This document shows, in pieces, positions 7,321-13,866 of a stretch of DNA of 39,974 nt (position 1 is its first letter; each line of letters starts with the position of its first letter). The notes below the pieces were generated by a model that searched no databases, was not told where the DNA came from, and worked only from the letters and a program-made list of their open reading frames with translations. A program made the position numbers and the translations under genes. The stretch comes from a virus, in IMG/VR virus record IMGVR_UViG_3300046796_000521, positions 1-39,974 of that record, one strand, 5' to 3'.

Positions 7321-8130
7321 CTACTTCGGCTGCGGGAAGTTGAGATTGGTCAGCTCGCCGCTCCGCGTGATCAACATGCGATCCATCGGCCGCGCCTCAC
7401 GGAACGCGTTCCACGACCGCACGAACAGCGCGAGCTGCTCCGCCCGCGTCAGCCGATCGATCCGGAGGCGGGCCATCTTGTTGCGCAGTGCCAGGACGGC
7501 CGACCGGTCCGGCAGATTCGCGCCGGAGATGTACTGGTCGAAGAACTGGTGCGTCAGCTCGACATCGATCCGCGAGAACAGGAAGTGAGCGACACCCGAA
7601 GGAGTGCCTGCGCCGAGACCCCTCTGCTGGCAGTCCCCGGCCCGCTTGGCTGCGGCGTCGAACGGGCCCGCTTCCAGCCGGTACCGGTCGAGGATCTCCG
7701 TATTCGTGGGCTTGAGCGTCGAGGACTGACCGACGAAGAACTTCGCGTCCCACATGATGATCCACCGCACGATGCCGGACGTGCGCGCACGATCGGTCGC
7801 GTTCGCGATCTTCAAGACGTCCATGCCGGTCCGTGCCGCGCCGGAGTCGAGGACCTGCATCGCCGCTCGGGGCAAGCCGCGAGCCACGTCGAACTCGATC
7901 GGCACCCCGGCCTTCATGACGGCCAGAAGGCGGTTCTGACCGTCGACCAGGACCCCGTCCTCGTCGAACTTGATCGTCTCCCCGGTGTCGCTGTTCCACC
8001 GGCCGGAGAGCATGTCCCGCGCGTAAGACGGGATCTTCCCCGTCTTCGGCGACCGGTTGTTCTCGGCGTTCATCGCGAGCCACTGCTTCGCCAGGCTCGG
8101 CGTGACCGTCACCCTGTCGTAGGTGATCAC
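7321..8130 (-). CDS. ParB-like nuclease-domain protein
   Basis: 269 aa, GTG 8130 (GTGA overlap). The N-terminal 90 residues match phage ParB/Srx-like domains: a helix with AKQWLAMNAENNR, then SYARDMLSGRW, IKFDEDGVLVDGQNRLLAV (DGQNR at 63-67) and a strand VPIEFDVARGL. DGQxR is the characteristic loop. The C-terminal two-thirds are helical and may bind DNA. Many actinophages carry one; roles proposed include DNA or nucleotide binding and partition. Catalysis is not shown here. Confidence 0.75.
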   Translation of the reverse strand: MITYDRVTVTPSLAKQWLAMNAENNRSPKTGKIPSYARDMLSGRWNSDTGETIKFDEDGVLVDGQNRLLAVMKAGVPIEFDVARGLPRAAMQVLDSGAARTGMDVLKIANATDRARTSGIVRWIIMWDAKFFVGQSSTLKPTNTEILDRYRLEAGPFDAAAKRAGDCQQRGLGAGTPSGVAHFLFSRIDVELTHQFFDQYISGANLPDRSAVLALRNKMARLRIDRLTRAEQLALFVRSWNAFREARPMDRMLITRSGELTNLNFPQPK

Positions 8131-8483
8131 CGCGCCACCTCGCTTGTGCTCTCGTCGACCAGGCCGCCCTCGGTCATCGCGCCGGTGTGCAGCGGCTCGC
8201 GGACGCCGATCGCCTGGGTGGTCTCACCGTCGTCGGCCCGGGAGTAGTCCAGCCCCGGCACGGCGGGCGCGGGCCAGATCTCCAGCGCCGACTCGGACAG
8301 CACCGTCGTGCTGTCGTGCTGGCCGTTCGGGTAGCGGAACGCGAAGAACGTGTGCTCCTCGCCGTCGTCCGCCACGAACCGCACCTCGGCCGGGCCCTTG
8401 TTGAAGCGGTGCGGCAGGAACTGGTCGGGCACGAGGTCGCCGACGGAAAGCTGGTCAGCGCGCATCCGCACCGGCTCGGTCAT
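8127..8483 (-). CDS. Hypothetical early protein
   Basis: 118 aa, ATG 8483 with ATGA overlap. The N-terminal half looks like a small beta-barrel (RADQLSVGDLVPDQFL, then EVRFVADDGEEHTFFAFRYP), reminiscent of Hint-like or SH3-like folds in phage proteins. The C-terminus is polar. Function unknown. Confidence 0.65.
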   Translation of the reverse strand: MTEPVRMRADQLSVGDLVPDQFLPHRFNKGPAEVRFVADDGEEHTFFAFRYPNGQHDSTTVLSESALEIWPAPAVPGLDYSRADDGETTQAIGVREPLHTGAMTEGGLVDESTSEVAR

Positions 8484-9034
8484 CGCCCGGCCTCCGTGCG
8501 CTCGGTACGCGCCTTGTCCTCGCGGTGCGCCAGGAACCTGGCCAGGTTGGGGTTCGCGACCCGGGCGAACTCGCCGGAGCGCAGGCCCGCAATCACGTTC
8601 GCCTTGGCGCGCTGGTTGTCCTCGTCGAGCGCCCCGGCATGCGCGCGGTCCAGGTCCTCCTCCAACTCGGCAACGCGGGCGCGCAGGCGCTCGATCTCAG
8701 CCTCACGCTCGGCCGCCTCCGGACCGGTGATGCGGTCGTAGACGTCGATCTCAATGGCCCCGACATGCCCGCGAACCTTGTAGTGCCAGGTGTTTCCGCC
8801 CATGTCCTTCGGCTCGCCCGGCTTTCCGAACAGCGCGTTGCCGATCACATCGGTCCGCGACTTGATCTGCTCGTCGGTGCCGCCCGGCTGAATGCCGAAG
8901 GTGACGTAGGGGTTCACCTCCAACTCAAGGTCGGCGACCTTCTCGAACGCGCTGGCGAGGTGCTGGAGGTCCGCGGCGATGTCGCCGCATGTGACGCGCA
9001 TCGTCGCGCGCTCGGGTACCGTCTTGTCGTCCAC
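8480..9034 (-). CDS. Coiled-coil early protein
   Basis: 184 aa, GTG 9034 with AAAGG upstream; a start at Met12 is possible. The N-terminal domain has alternating strands (YVTFGIQPGGT, WHYKVRGHVGAIEIDVYDRI). Residues about 108-140 form a coiled coil (EREAEIERLRARVAELEEDL). The C-terminus is basic and helical. Not recognised. It is preceded by a hairpin at 9069-9103. Confidence 0.7.
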   Translation of the reverse strand: MDDKTVPERATMRVTCGDIAADLQHLASAFEKVADLELEVNPYVTFGIQPGGTDEQIKSRTDVIGNALFGKPGEPKDMGGNTWHYKVRGHVGAIEIDVYDRITGPEAAEREAEIERLRARVAELEEDLDRAHAGALDEDNQRAKANVIAGLRSGEFARVANPNLARFLAHREDKARTERTEAGR

Positions 9035-9068
9035 GGGATTGCCTTTCTGGTAGAGATCCGGTGGTCAA

Positions 9069-9103
9069 GCGGGCCGACCCGAGGGGCATTCGGGCTGGCC
9101 CGC
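9069..9103 (-). terminator. Hairpin between two early genes
   Basis: Outer stem GCGGGCC/GGCCCGC (7 bp) and inner stem CCCGA/TCGGG (5 bp), separated by a short 2-nt/2-nt internal loop. It lies in the 84-bp gap between the Pro-rich membrane protein gene and the coiled-coil gene. There is no T-run, so it may be an attenuator. Confidence 0.4.
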
Positions 9104-9118
9104 ATCTGTGTCAGGGGG

Positions 9119-9391
9119 TCAGAACCACCACGCGCACCAGGCCGTGTAGTCGATCGCCGCGAGCAGCAGCAGCGACGGCAACGCCAGCGCGGGAAGCCAC
9201 GCCAGGCCCGGCGGCGGCGGAAACGGGGTCGGCTTCGGCGGCCCCGGATGACCCGGACGCGGCGGCCCGTCACCCGCCTCCGGCGGACCGGGGTCAGGCG
9301 GCGGGCCCGGCGGAGAGCCAGGCATCGGCGGCTCCCACACCTGGCCGACCAGGCGGTGCTCGCCCGCGGTGAAGCCGACGTTGGCGGTCAT
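9119..9391 (-). CDS. Proline-rich tail-anchored membrane protein
   Basis: 90 aa, ATG 9391 overlapping the excisionase stop (ATGA). Residues 21-65 are a Pro/Gly-rich stretch (PPMPGSPPGPPPDPGPPEAG and similar). The C-terminus is a hydrophobic helix (LPALALPSLLLLAAIDY) ending CAWWF. It is probably a small inner-membrane protein. Its position directly after the excisionase suggests immediate-early expression. Function unknown. Confidence 0.65.
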   Translation of the reverse strand: MTANVGFTAGEHRLVGQVWEPPMPGSPPGPPPDPGPPEAGDGPPRPGHPGPPKPTPFPPPPGLAWLPALALPSLLLLAAIDYTAWCAWWF

Positions 9392-9681
9392 GCCGCGTAC
9401 CCCGCCTTCGGGCCGGGCGGCGGGGGCGGGCTGGACGGGCCGGCCGGAGGGTGCGTTGCCTCCTGGTGGCGCTCAATGAAGTCGAGCAACGCCGCGCGGC
9501 GGATGCGCCTGGCGTTGCCGATCTTGAAGGATTCGATCTCGCCCTTTGCGACCAGGTCCCACACGGTCCGGACGCCGAGGTCGAGGACCTTCGCGGCGGT
9601 TCGGACGCTGTAGGCCATCTGCTCGCCGGGGGGAGTCGCGTTCCCATCTACGGGAGTGCGAGGCGCTGCGTCTGCGTGCAT
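9388..9681 (-). CDS. xis: Excisionase-like MerR/HTH_17 protein
   Basis: 97 aa from ATG 9681, which has CAGGAG 12 nt upstream; a GTG start at 9717 is less likely. The core MAYSVRTAAKVLDLGVRTVW, then LVAKGEIESFKIGNARRIRRAALLDFIERH, is a classic excisionase-family winged-helix ('xxxxAAxxLxVsxxTVxxLvxxGxixxxxIGxxxRIrrxxL'). It is the first gene of the leftward early operon, divergent from the repressor and integrase, as expected for a recombination directionality factor. Its Pro-rich C-terminal tail is unusual. ATGCAG boxes near its start and CTGCAT boxes at attP may be its binding sites. Confidence 0.75.
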   Translation of the reverse strand: MHADAAPRTPVDGNATPPGEQMAYSVRTAAKVLDLGVRTVWDLVAKGEIESFKIGNARRIRRAALLDFIERHQEATHPPAGPSSPPPPPGPKAGYAA

Positions 9682-9770
9682 GCAGTCACGGTACTCCTGA
9701 CTGCGCAGATGGCGCACCTCATACTTTCGGTCAGTTCCTAACGGGTGAACGGCGAGTCAGTATGTAAACC
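9682..9770. promoter_or_regulatory. Divergent control region, early operon vs repressor
   Basis: This gap between the excisionase (minus) and the repressor leader (plus) must hold the early promoter. A TATGAG hexamer on the minus strand (complement of 9719-9724) is a possible -10; no convincing -35 is seen. GTTC...GAAC (9735-9738 and 9747-9750) is an inverted repeat that might be an operator. ATGCAG boxes occur at 9680, 9771 and 9781. Confidence 0.45.
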
Positions 9771-9845
9771 ATGCAGCGCTATGCAGTAGAGCGGATCAAA
9801 CGGATGAGGAGGCTCGACTCCTCCCGTCCCCTACGACTGCACATA

Positions 9846-9896
9846 CGGGACTGTTCCCGCCCACGGGACAACAGGCCCGCAAACGGGACTTACTGT
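9846..9896 (+). promoter_or_regulatory. Repressor promoter with ACGGGAC repeats
   Basis: Three direct copies of ACGGGAC lie at 9845-9851, 9863-9869 and 9883-9889 (spacing 18 and 20 bp). An inverted partner TTCCCG at 9854-9859 makes CGGGA-CTGT-TCCCG. A -10-like TACTGT (9891-9896) stands 6 nt before the GTG start at 9903, suggesting a leaderless transcript. The repeats are likely autoregulatory operators. Confidence 0.5.
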
Positions 9897-9902
9897 GACC
9901 GC

Positions 9903-10343
9903 GTGGCCGCAGCTCGTCTAGACCCCGCCGTAGCGCGCGCCCGGTTCGCCGTGTTCGTCGACCGGGCGCTCAAAGACGCCCGTGCCAGGGGAATGACCGA
10001 CCGCGAGATCGCGCGCCGCAGCAAGGTCGCCACCTCGACGTTCCACCGCTGGCGGCAAGCCGACGGGCGCGGCCTGCCCGAGCTCGACCGCGTACGCGCC
10101 TTCTGCGACGCCGTCGACGCCAGCATCGAAGACGCCATGCAGGCCCTCGGCATGACCAACGCCGACCCCGAGCCCACACCCGGACTCCCCATGCCCGACG
10201 ACGTCCGCAAGATCCTGCGGGTACTCGCCGACCCCAACGCCTCCGACGAGACGAAGCAGTTCCTCCGGATGAGCCTCAACCTGCTCGCCGGCCGGGCCGT
10301 AGACTCGCGCCCTTCCGACCAGCCAGGCGAAGCCGCCGGCTGA
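9903..10343 (+). CDS. Phage immunity repressor candidate (HTH)
   Basis: 146 aa from GTG 9903. An in-frame ATG at 9771 would add an Arg-rich peptide coded by the operator repeats, so the GTG start is preferred; a -10-like hexamer sits 6 nt upstream. An HTH lies at about residues 30-55: MTDREIARRSKVATSTFHRW, followed by LPELDRVRAFCDAVDASIEDAM as in XRE-like phage regulators. The C-terminal part is a short helical oligomerisation-like region. Next to the integrase and divergent from the excisionase, it is the best candidate for the lysogeny repressor. No LexA-type cleavage domain is visible. Confidence 0.75.
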   Translation: MAAARLDPAVARARFAVFVDRALKDARARGMTDREIARRSKVATSTFHRWRQADGRGLPELDRVRAFCDAVDASIEDAMQALGMTNADPEPTPGLPMPDDVRKILRVLADPNASDETKQFLRMSLNLLAGRAVDSRPSDQPGEAAG

Positions 10344-10387
10344 CACCAGCACCTCGGCCCTACCTTCCCGCGGGAGGTTCCTCAGCC

Positions 10388-11659
10388 ATGCCCCGAAACC
10401 GCTACCCGAGCCTGAAGAAGGGCGACGACGGCCTCTGGCACGCCTGGATCACCGTCGGCACCAAGGCGAACGGCCGCCCCGACCAGCGTCACGTCAAACG
10501 CGCAACAAAGAGCGACGCCGAGGACCGGATCGACGAGCTGCTCAGCCAGGTCCGCACCGGCGCCGTCGTGAAGTCCGGGCACCTGACCGTCGAGCAGTGG
10601 CTGACCACCTACCTGGACACCGTGCTCCCGTCCACCGGCCGCTGCGACCCGGGCACCGTCAAGGACTACCGGTCGAAGATCGGGCACTGGGCGCTGCCCG
10701 TCATCGGCTCGACCCGGCTCGACCGGCTGCAGCCCGAGCAACTCGAGGCGGTCTACCTCGGCATGCAGCGCGCCGGCCGGGCCGCTAGTTCGGCGCTGAA
10801 GCTGCACCGGATCCTGTCCCGGTCCCTCGAGGTGGCGCTGCGCCGCAACCTGGTCGGCCGCAACGTCGCCAAGCTGATCGACGCCCCGAAGACCCGCCTC
10901 GTCGAGGAGGGGGCACTGACCCAGGAGGACGCGCTTGCCGTGCTCGCCGCGGCCGCCGGCCGGCGGAACTCCGCCCGCTGGTCGATCGGGCTGGCGCTCG
11001 GCCTGCGTCAGGGCGAGGCGCTCGGCCTGCGCTGGGCGTACGTCGACCTGGAGCGCGGCGAGATGCGCGTCTACTGGCAGTTGCGCCGGCGCGCGTTCGA
11101 CCATGGATGCGGCGGGACGTGCGGCCGCCGGCGTGGGGGTAACTGCCCGGCCCGGACCCTGGAGCTGCGCGACGGCGAGAGTGCGGTGCTGGATCTGTCG
11201 AAGCCCGTGACGTCGGACCGGCGGACGGGGCTGGTGCTGAAGGAGCCGAAGGGCAAGAGCAAGCGGACGGTGCCGCTGCCCGACGAGCTGGTCGCCCAGC
11301 TGCGTGCACAGCGCGACGTCCAGGACCTCGAGCGCATCATGGCCGGCCCGGCGTGGCAGCCGCACGACTTCGTGTTCGCCCGCGCCGACGGGCAGCCGGT
11401 CGACCCGAAGCGCGACTACGCCGAATGGCGGGATCTACTGACGGCCGCCGGCGTGCCGGAGAGCCGGCTGCACGACGCCCGGCACACGGCGGGCACGGTG
11501 ATGACGGCGCTGGGTGTGCCGATCCAGGTGGTGCAGGAGATCTTGGGTCACTCGGATCTGAGGGTCACCCGGCGGTACGTTCACGTTGCTTCGGAGATGG
11601 CCCGGGCGGCTACGGACCGCATGGGTTCGATCTTGCTTAAGAAGCCAAGTACACCCTGA
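10388..11659 (+). CDS. int: Tyrosine-family phage integrase
   Basis: 423 aa, ATG 10388 preceded by GGGAGG. Domains in order: arm-binding N-terminus (1-60), SAM-like core-binding domain (about 65-165), catalytic domain (175-410). Active-site residues are visible: R207 in GLRQGE, H362-x-x-R365 in LHDARHT, H388 in LGHSD and nucleophile Y397 in RRYVHV. Residues 239-253 carry a Cys cluster (HGCGGTCGRRRGGNCP), an insertion known in actinobacterial integrases. It catalyses site-specific recombination between attP (core at 11719-11764) and a host tRNA-Thr gene. The last codons overlap the first 32-bp arm repeat, so the gene and attP are one unit. Confidence 0.95.
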   Translation: MPRNRYPSLKKGDDGLWHAWITVGTKANGRPDQRHVKRATKSDAEDRIDELLSQVRTGAVVKSGHLTVEQWLTTYLDTVLPSTGRCDPGTVKDYRSKIGHWALPVIGSTRLDRLQPEQLEAVYLGMQRAGRAASSALKLHRILSRSLEVALRRNLVGRNVAKLIDAPKTRLVEEGALTQEDALAVLAAAAGRRNSARWSIGLALGLRQGEALGLRWAYVDLERGEMRVYWQLRRRAFDHGCGGTCGRRRGGNCPARTLELRDGESAVLDLSKPVTSDRRTGLVLKEPKGKSKRTVPLPDELVAQLRAQRDVQDLERIMAGPAWQPHDFVFARADGQPVDPKRDYAEWRDLLTAAGVPESRLHDARHTAGTVMTALGVPIQVVQEILGHSDLRVTRRYVHVASEMARAATDRMGSILLKKPSTP

Positions 11660-11680
11660 CGTACACCCTTGACCTTGAAC
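11649..11680 (+). repeat. Left 32-bp integrase arm-type repeat
   Basis: Begins GTACACCCTGAC and continues with a second GTACACC. It matches the copy at 11840-11871 at 30 of 32 positions (differences at the 20th and 25th bases, both C to T). It overlaps the integrase stop codon (11657-11659). The two copies flank the tRNA-derived core in direct orientation, as expected for integrase arm-binding sites. Confidence 0.7.
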
Positions 11681-11686
11681 AGCAAG

Positions 11687-11714
11687 AAGGCCCAGGTCGT
11701 GTGACCTGGGCCTT
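11687..11714. terminator. Bidirectional terminator after integrase
   Basis: A perfect 12-bp stem (AAGGCCCAGGTC with GACCTGGGCCTT) and a GTGT loop, with A-rich and T-rich flanks. It ends 4 nt before the tRNA core, so it stops integrase transcription before attP. After integration it would lie next to the 3' end of the tRNA. Confidence 0.8.
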
Positions 11715-11718
11715 TGCG

Positions 11719-11764
11719 TGGAGCCGCCTGACGGAATCGAACCGTCGACCTACGCATTACGAGT
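11719..11764 (-). other. attP: attP core: 3' half of tRNA-Thr(CGU)
   Basis: Read on the minus strand, this 46-bp segment is the 3' part of a tRNA: anticodon loop CTCGTAA (anticodon CGU at 11760-11758), 3' anticodon stem TGCGT, T-arm GACGG-TTCGATT-CCGTC, acceptor strand AGGCGGC, discriminator and CCA (11721-11719). The 5' side of the anticodon stem does not pair (ACAGA instead of ACGCA), so the tRNA is incomplete and identity ends at the anticodon loop. This is the typical attP core of a phage that integrates into a tRNA-Thr gene and restores its 3' end. Confidence 0.85.
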
Positions 11765-11777
11765 CTGTAGGTAGTTA

Positions 11778-11802
11778 CTGCATGGTGCTGCATGGCCTGC
11801 AT
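11778..11802 (+). repeat. Helically phased CTGCAT boxes at attP
   Basis: CTGCAT occurs at 11778, 11788 and 11797 (steps of 10 and 9 bp), between the core and the right arm repeat. GTGCAG and CTGCA variants follow at 11814-11840. The same hexamer (as ATGCAG) is phased at 9771 and 9781 and lies at 9680, in the excisionase control region. This pattern suggests cooperative binding sites of the excisionase. Confidence 0.5.
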
Positions 11803-11839
11803 TTATGTACGCGGTGCAGGGGGTCTGCAACGTAGTGCA

Positions 11840-11871
11840 GTACACCCTGACGTACACCTTTGATCTTGAAC
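11840..11871 (+). repeat. Right 32-bp integrase arm-type repeat
   Basis: Second copy of the 32-bp repeat, beginning GTACACCCTGAC, 30/32 identical to 11649-11680 and in the same orientation, 191 bp away. With the first copy it brackets the core. Confidence 0.7.
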
Positions 11872-11884
11872 GCTGCGTGACGGG

Positions 11885-12178
11885 TCAGCGGTTCCAGCGC
11901 CGGGCGAGATACCGGGCGATGCGCCGCGCCGCCGCCACCGACTCCTGATCCAAGCCCGGGGGGATGGGGTCATTGCCGTCGACGATCTCCCGCACCCGAT
12001 CCTTCGACCAGTTAACAGTGCCCGGCCGGGCCGCCTTGTCGGGGGCCTCCACCGCGGGCCGGTTCTTCATGGCGCGCCAGCGTTCAAGGATCGCGACGGT
12101 CGGCGTCTCGTCAGCCGGCCCCTGCTTCGGCGGCGACTGAAGTGGCTGCGTTACTTCGCCGGCCGGGTCGCCCCGCAT
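11885..12178 (-). CDS. Hypothetical protein next to attP
   Basis: 97 aa from ATG 12178, chosen for the strong AGGAG six nt upstream; a longer frame to 12352 lacks this. Contains TPTVAILERWRAMKNRPAVE and a C-terminal helical basic part (VAAARRIARYLARRWNR) that could bind nucleic acid. No family recognised. It reads toward the right arm of attP and may be expressed in the lysogen. Confidence 0.6.
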   Translation of the reverse strand: MRGDPAGEVTQPLQSPPKQGPADETPTVAILERWRAMKNRPAVEAPDKAARPGTVNWSKDRVREIVDGNDPIPPGLDQESVAAARRIARYLARRWNR

Positions 12179-12409
12179 ATTGATCTCCTGGGTCACGAGC
12201 TTTCCCCCTACCTCGGTTCTTCCTCGCGGCGGAGCGTCCGCGAGGAGATCCACGTTGCTCCCCTGCCTCGAAGAATATCTATCCCCGTAACGTCCCGGTA
12301 ACGATGCATGATGTATCGACTCTGCTAACCGAACGTACGATGACGCTCGCACCCCGCCAACCCCTGTCCCGCAGCACAGCCCCCGAGCACAGCTCTACCG
12401 TGCAGACCC
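12179..12409. promoter_or_regulatory. Divergent intergenic region with leaderless promoter
   Basis: A 231-bp gap between divergent genes. TACCGT (12396-12401) lies 8 nt before the ATG at 12410, a likely -10 for a leaderless transcript. Two direct GTAACG copies (12287 and 12298, 11 bp apart) and an imperfect palindrome CGATGCATGATGTATCG (12302-12318) are operator candidates. No ORF is evident. Confidence 0.4.
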
Positions 12410-12607
12410 ATGGTCAAGTTGGATCTCATGGGCACGGTTGAGATCCGCGAGCGCCTGGGTGTCGGCAAGTCCCGCGTCTACCAGATCGTCAACTCGAAAG
12501 GCTTCCCCGAGCCGGTCGCCCACGTCTCCGGCGTCACCATCTGGCTCGCCAAGGACGTCGAAGCCTGGATCGCCAAGCATCGGCCGCCGAAGGATCCGCA
12601 CGCCTAG
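12410..12607 (+). CDS. AlpA/MerR-like HTH protein, copy 1
   Basis: 65 aa, ATG 12410. Pattern MGTVEIRERLGVGKSRVYQI then KGFPEPVAHVSGVTIWLAKDVEAWI is that of AlpA/excisionase-type small regulators of mobile elements. It is a paralogue of the protein at 13408-13611: both have 12 residues before the shared EI..RLGV helix and end with DVEAWI..HRP. Probably a DNA-binding regulator of integration or transfer genes. Its TAG stop lies inside CTAG, which also gives the stop of the convergent gene at 12604. Confidence 0.8.
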   Translation: MVKLDLMGTVEIRERLGVGKSRVYQIVNSKGFPEPVAHVSGVTIWLAKDVEAWIAKHRPPKDPHA

Positions 12608-12951
12608 GACCGCCACATCCGCGCCCGACAGAAGTCGCACCCGCGTTTGCTGAAGTCGTGCTCCGGCACCTCGATCAGCAAGGGCTCCAACTCCTCAGCC
12701 GTCGGCGCGAATGCCTTCAGCTCCTTCACCGCATGCGACCCGCCCGGATGCGACGCCGAGAAGCCCGCCGGCCGCTCCCACTCGGGCGTGACGTTCTCGT
12801 TCATCCATGAGACGTACCAGCCGGGATGCCGGTCCTCGAGGTCGGCGCACGCCTCGAGCGCGCCTTCGGGCCAGCGCTGCGCCTCGGCGATGATCCGCTG
12901 GTTGTTGCGCATGCGGGCCAGGTCGGACGGCCACTTCGGGTAGGACGTCAT
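12604..12951 (-). CDS. Hypothetical protein
   Basis: 115 aa, ATG 12951 overlapping the upstream stop (ATGA). Contains WYVSWMNENVTPEWERPAGF and a C-terminal CDFCRARM pair of Cys. Distal gene of a two-gene minus-strand operon. Convergent with 12410-12607, sharing CTAG (12604-12607) as the two stop codons. Function unknown. Confidence 0.65.
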   Translation of the reverse strand: MTSYPKWPSDLARMRNNQRIIAEAQRWPEGALEACADLEDRHPGWYVSWMNENVTPEWERPAGFSASHPGGSHAVKELKAFAPTAEELEPLLIEVPEHDFSKRGCDFCRARMWRS

Positions 12952-13247
12952 GGCCGCACCCAATCCGCCACGTCGACCTCGCCATGCGTACCCGAGCAGT
13001 GTCTGCACAGCGGCCGGGTCGCGTCTGGGGGTCGGGTAGCCGACGGCTCGTACAGGTGGTCCCGCCCGTCGCCCGGCTCGGCGACGACCTCGCGGTCGTG
13101 CTGCACGGTGGCGTAACTGACGCAGGTGTGCGCTCGAGCGTTCGGGTGCACGGCCGGAATGAGATGGGCCCGGAAGGTGAGCAGCCCGGCCGGGGCTTCC
13201 TCACAGCGGGCTTCGTGGATGACGTGCGCTGCCGGGTATTCCCGCAT
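12948..13247 (-). CDS. Hypothetical protein with C-terminal Cys/His pair
   Basis: 99 aa from ATG 13247, which has AAGGAGG at good spacing. An in-frame ATG at 13337 would add a Cys-containing N-terminus (CNLP... and CTAC) and cannot be excluded. The protein has paired Cys/His near the C-terminus (LCRHCSGTHG). Upstream gene of the pair with 12604-12951. Not recognised. Confidence 0.6.
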   Translation of the reverse strand: MREYPAAHVIHEARCEEAPAGLLTFRAHLIPAVHPNARAHTCVSYATVQHDREVVAEPGDGRDHLYEPSATRPPDATRPLCRHCSGTHGEVDVADWVRP

Positions 13248-13394
13248 GGCCGCCTCCTTCGCCGCATCGAAGGGGGAAGCCCGAGCCGGGCATGCGGTGC
13301 ACCGACCCGGACCTCCTTCAGGCGGGAGGTTACACATGCCAACTGCACCTGTCAGCAGACGCGGCTATTTCGCATCGTAATGTCCGTGTGCACA

Positions 13395-13400
13395 TAGCGT
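13395..13400 (+). promoter_or_regulatory. -10-like box of a leaderless gene
   Basis: TAGCGT lies 7 nt before GTG 13408, in line with the same arrangement at 9891, 12396 and 28745 and, on the other strand, at 18538. This supports the GTG at 13408 as the start rather than the in-frame GTG at 13399. Confidence 0.4.
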
Positions 13401-13407
13401 GATCAAC

Positions 13408-13611
13408 GTGAGTAAGGGTCGCCTCTACGGCACGTCAGAGATCGCCGACAGACTCGGCGTGACCCGGCAGCGCGGCCACGTCATCACGCGCCAAAAGGGA
13501 TTCCCCGAGCCCTACGACGAACTGATCATGGGCTCGGTATGGCTCGTCGAGGACGTCGAGGCGTGGATCCGCGAGCACCGGCCTGAGCTGGCCGAGGACC
13601 CAGAGAGCTAG
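13408..13611 (+). CDS. AlpA/MerR-like HTH protein, copy 2
   Basis: 67 aa from GTG 13408; this start makes the N-terminus the same length as the paralogue at 12410. LYGTSEIADRLGVTRQRGHV, then QKGFPEPYDELIMGSVWLVEDVEAWI, is the same small HTH fold as in copy 1. Two paralogous regulators 1 kb apart suggest a duplicated or mosaic regulatory block. Confidence 0.8.
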   Translation: MSKGRLYGTSEIADRLGVTRQRGHVITRQKGFPEPYDELIMGSVWLVEDVEAWIREHRPELAEDPES

Positions 13612-13617
13612 ACCCGC

Positions 13618-13866
13618 TCACTCATCGGCGTCTCGCCTCGGCCCGACCTTCCGGTTGATCGTGGCGCGGCCGATCTCCGTCTTCCGTGCGATCACCGGGT
13701 CAGAGATGCCGGCCCGCCGCGCCTCCTGGATCAGGGGCCAGATCTTGTCTTCCTCCTGGCGGGATTTCTCGACCTGCCGCAGGAGCCGGGCCATGACGCG
13801 TTCCTGCTCTTCCGTGCCACGCCAAGGTCCCCTGATCACGGGGCTGACGCTACCAGACTGTCTCAT
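13618..13866 (-). CDS. HTH regulator of the transfer-like operon (candidate)
   Basis: 82 aa, ATG 13866. The C-terminal half has a Hin/resolvase-like HTH: IQEARRAGISDPVIARKTEI, then GRATINRKVGPRR. The N-terminal helix (ERVMARLLRQVEKSRQEED) may dimerise. Its start codon lies inside the palindrome GTCTCA-TTC-TGAGAC (13860-13874), and further GTCTCA copies cover the promoter of the divergent operon. It is the obvious candidate for a KorA-like autorepressor controlling the translocase operon. Confidence 0.7.
   Translation of the reverse strand: MRQSGSVSPVIRGPWRGTEEQERVMARLLRQVEKSRQEEDKIWPLIQEARRAGISDPVIARKTEIGRATINRKVGPRRDADE

Noticed and set aside
11719-11764. Functional tRNA gene
   Set aside because: Only the 3' half is present and the 5' side of the anticodon stem does not pair, so it is an attP core and not a tRNA gene.
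12948-13337. Longer start (ATG 13337) for the hypothetical protein
   Set aside because: ATG 13247 has a much better AAGGAGG site; the extension could still be real because it contains Cys residues, so this is a preference and not proof.
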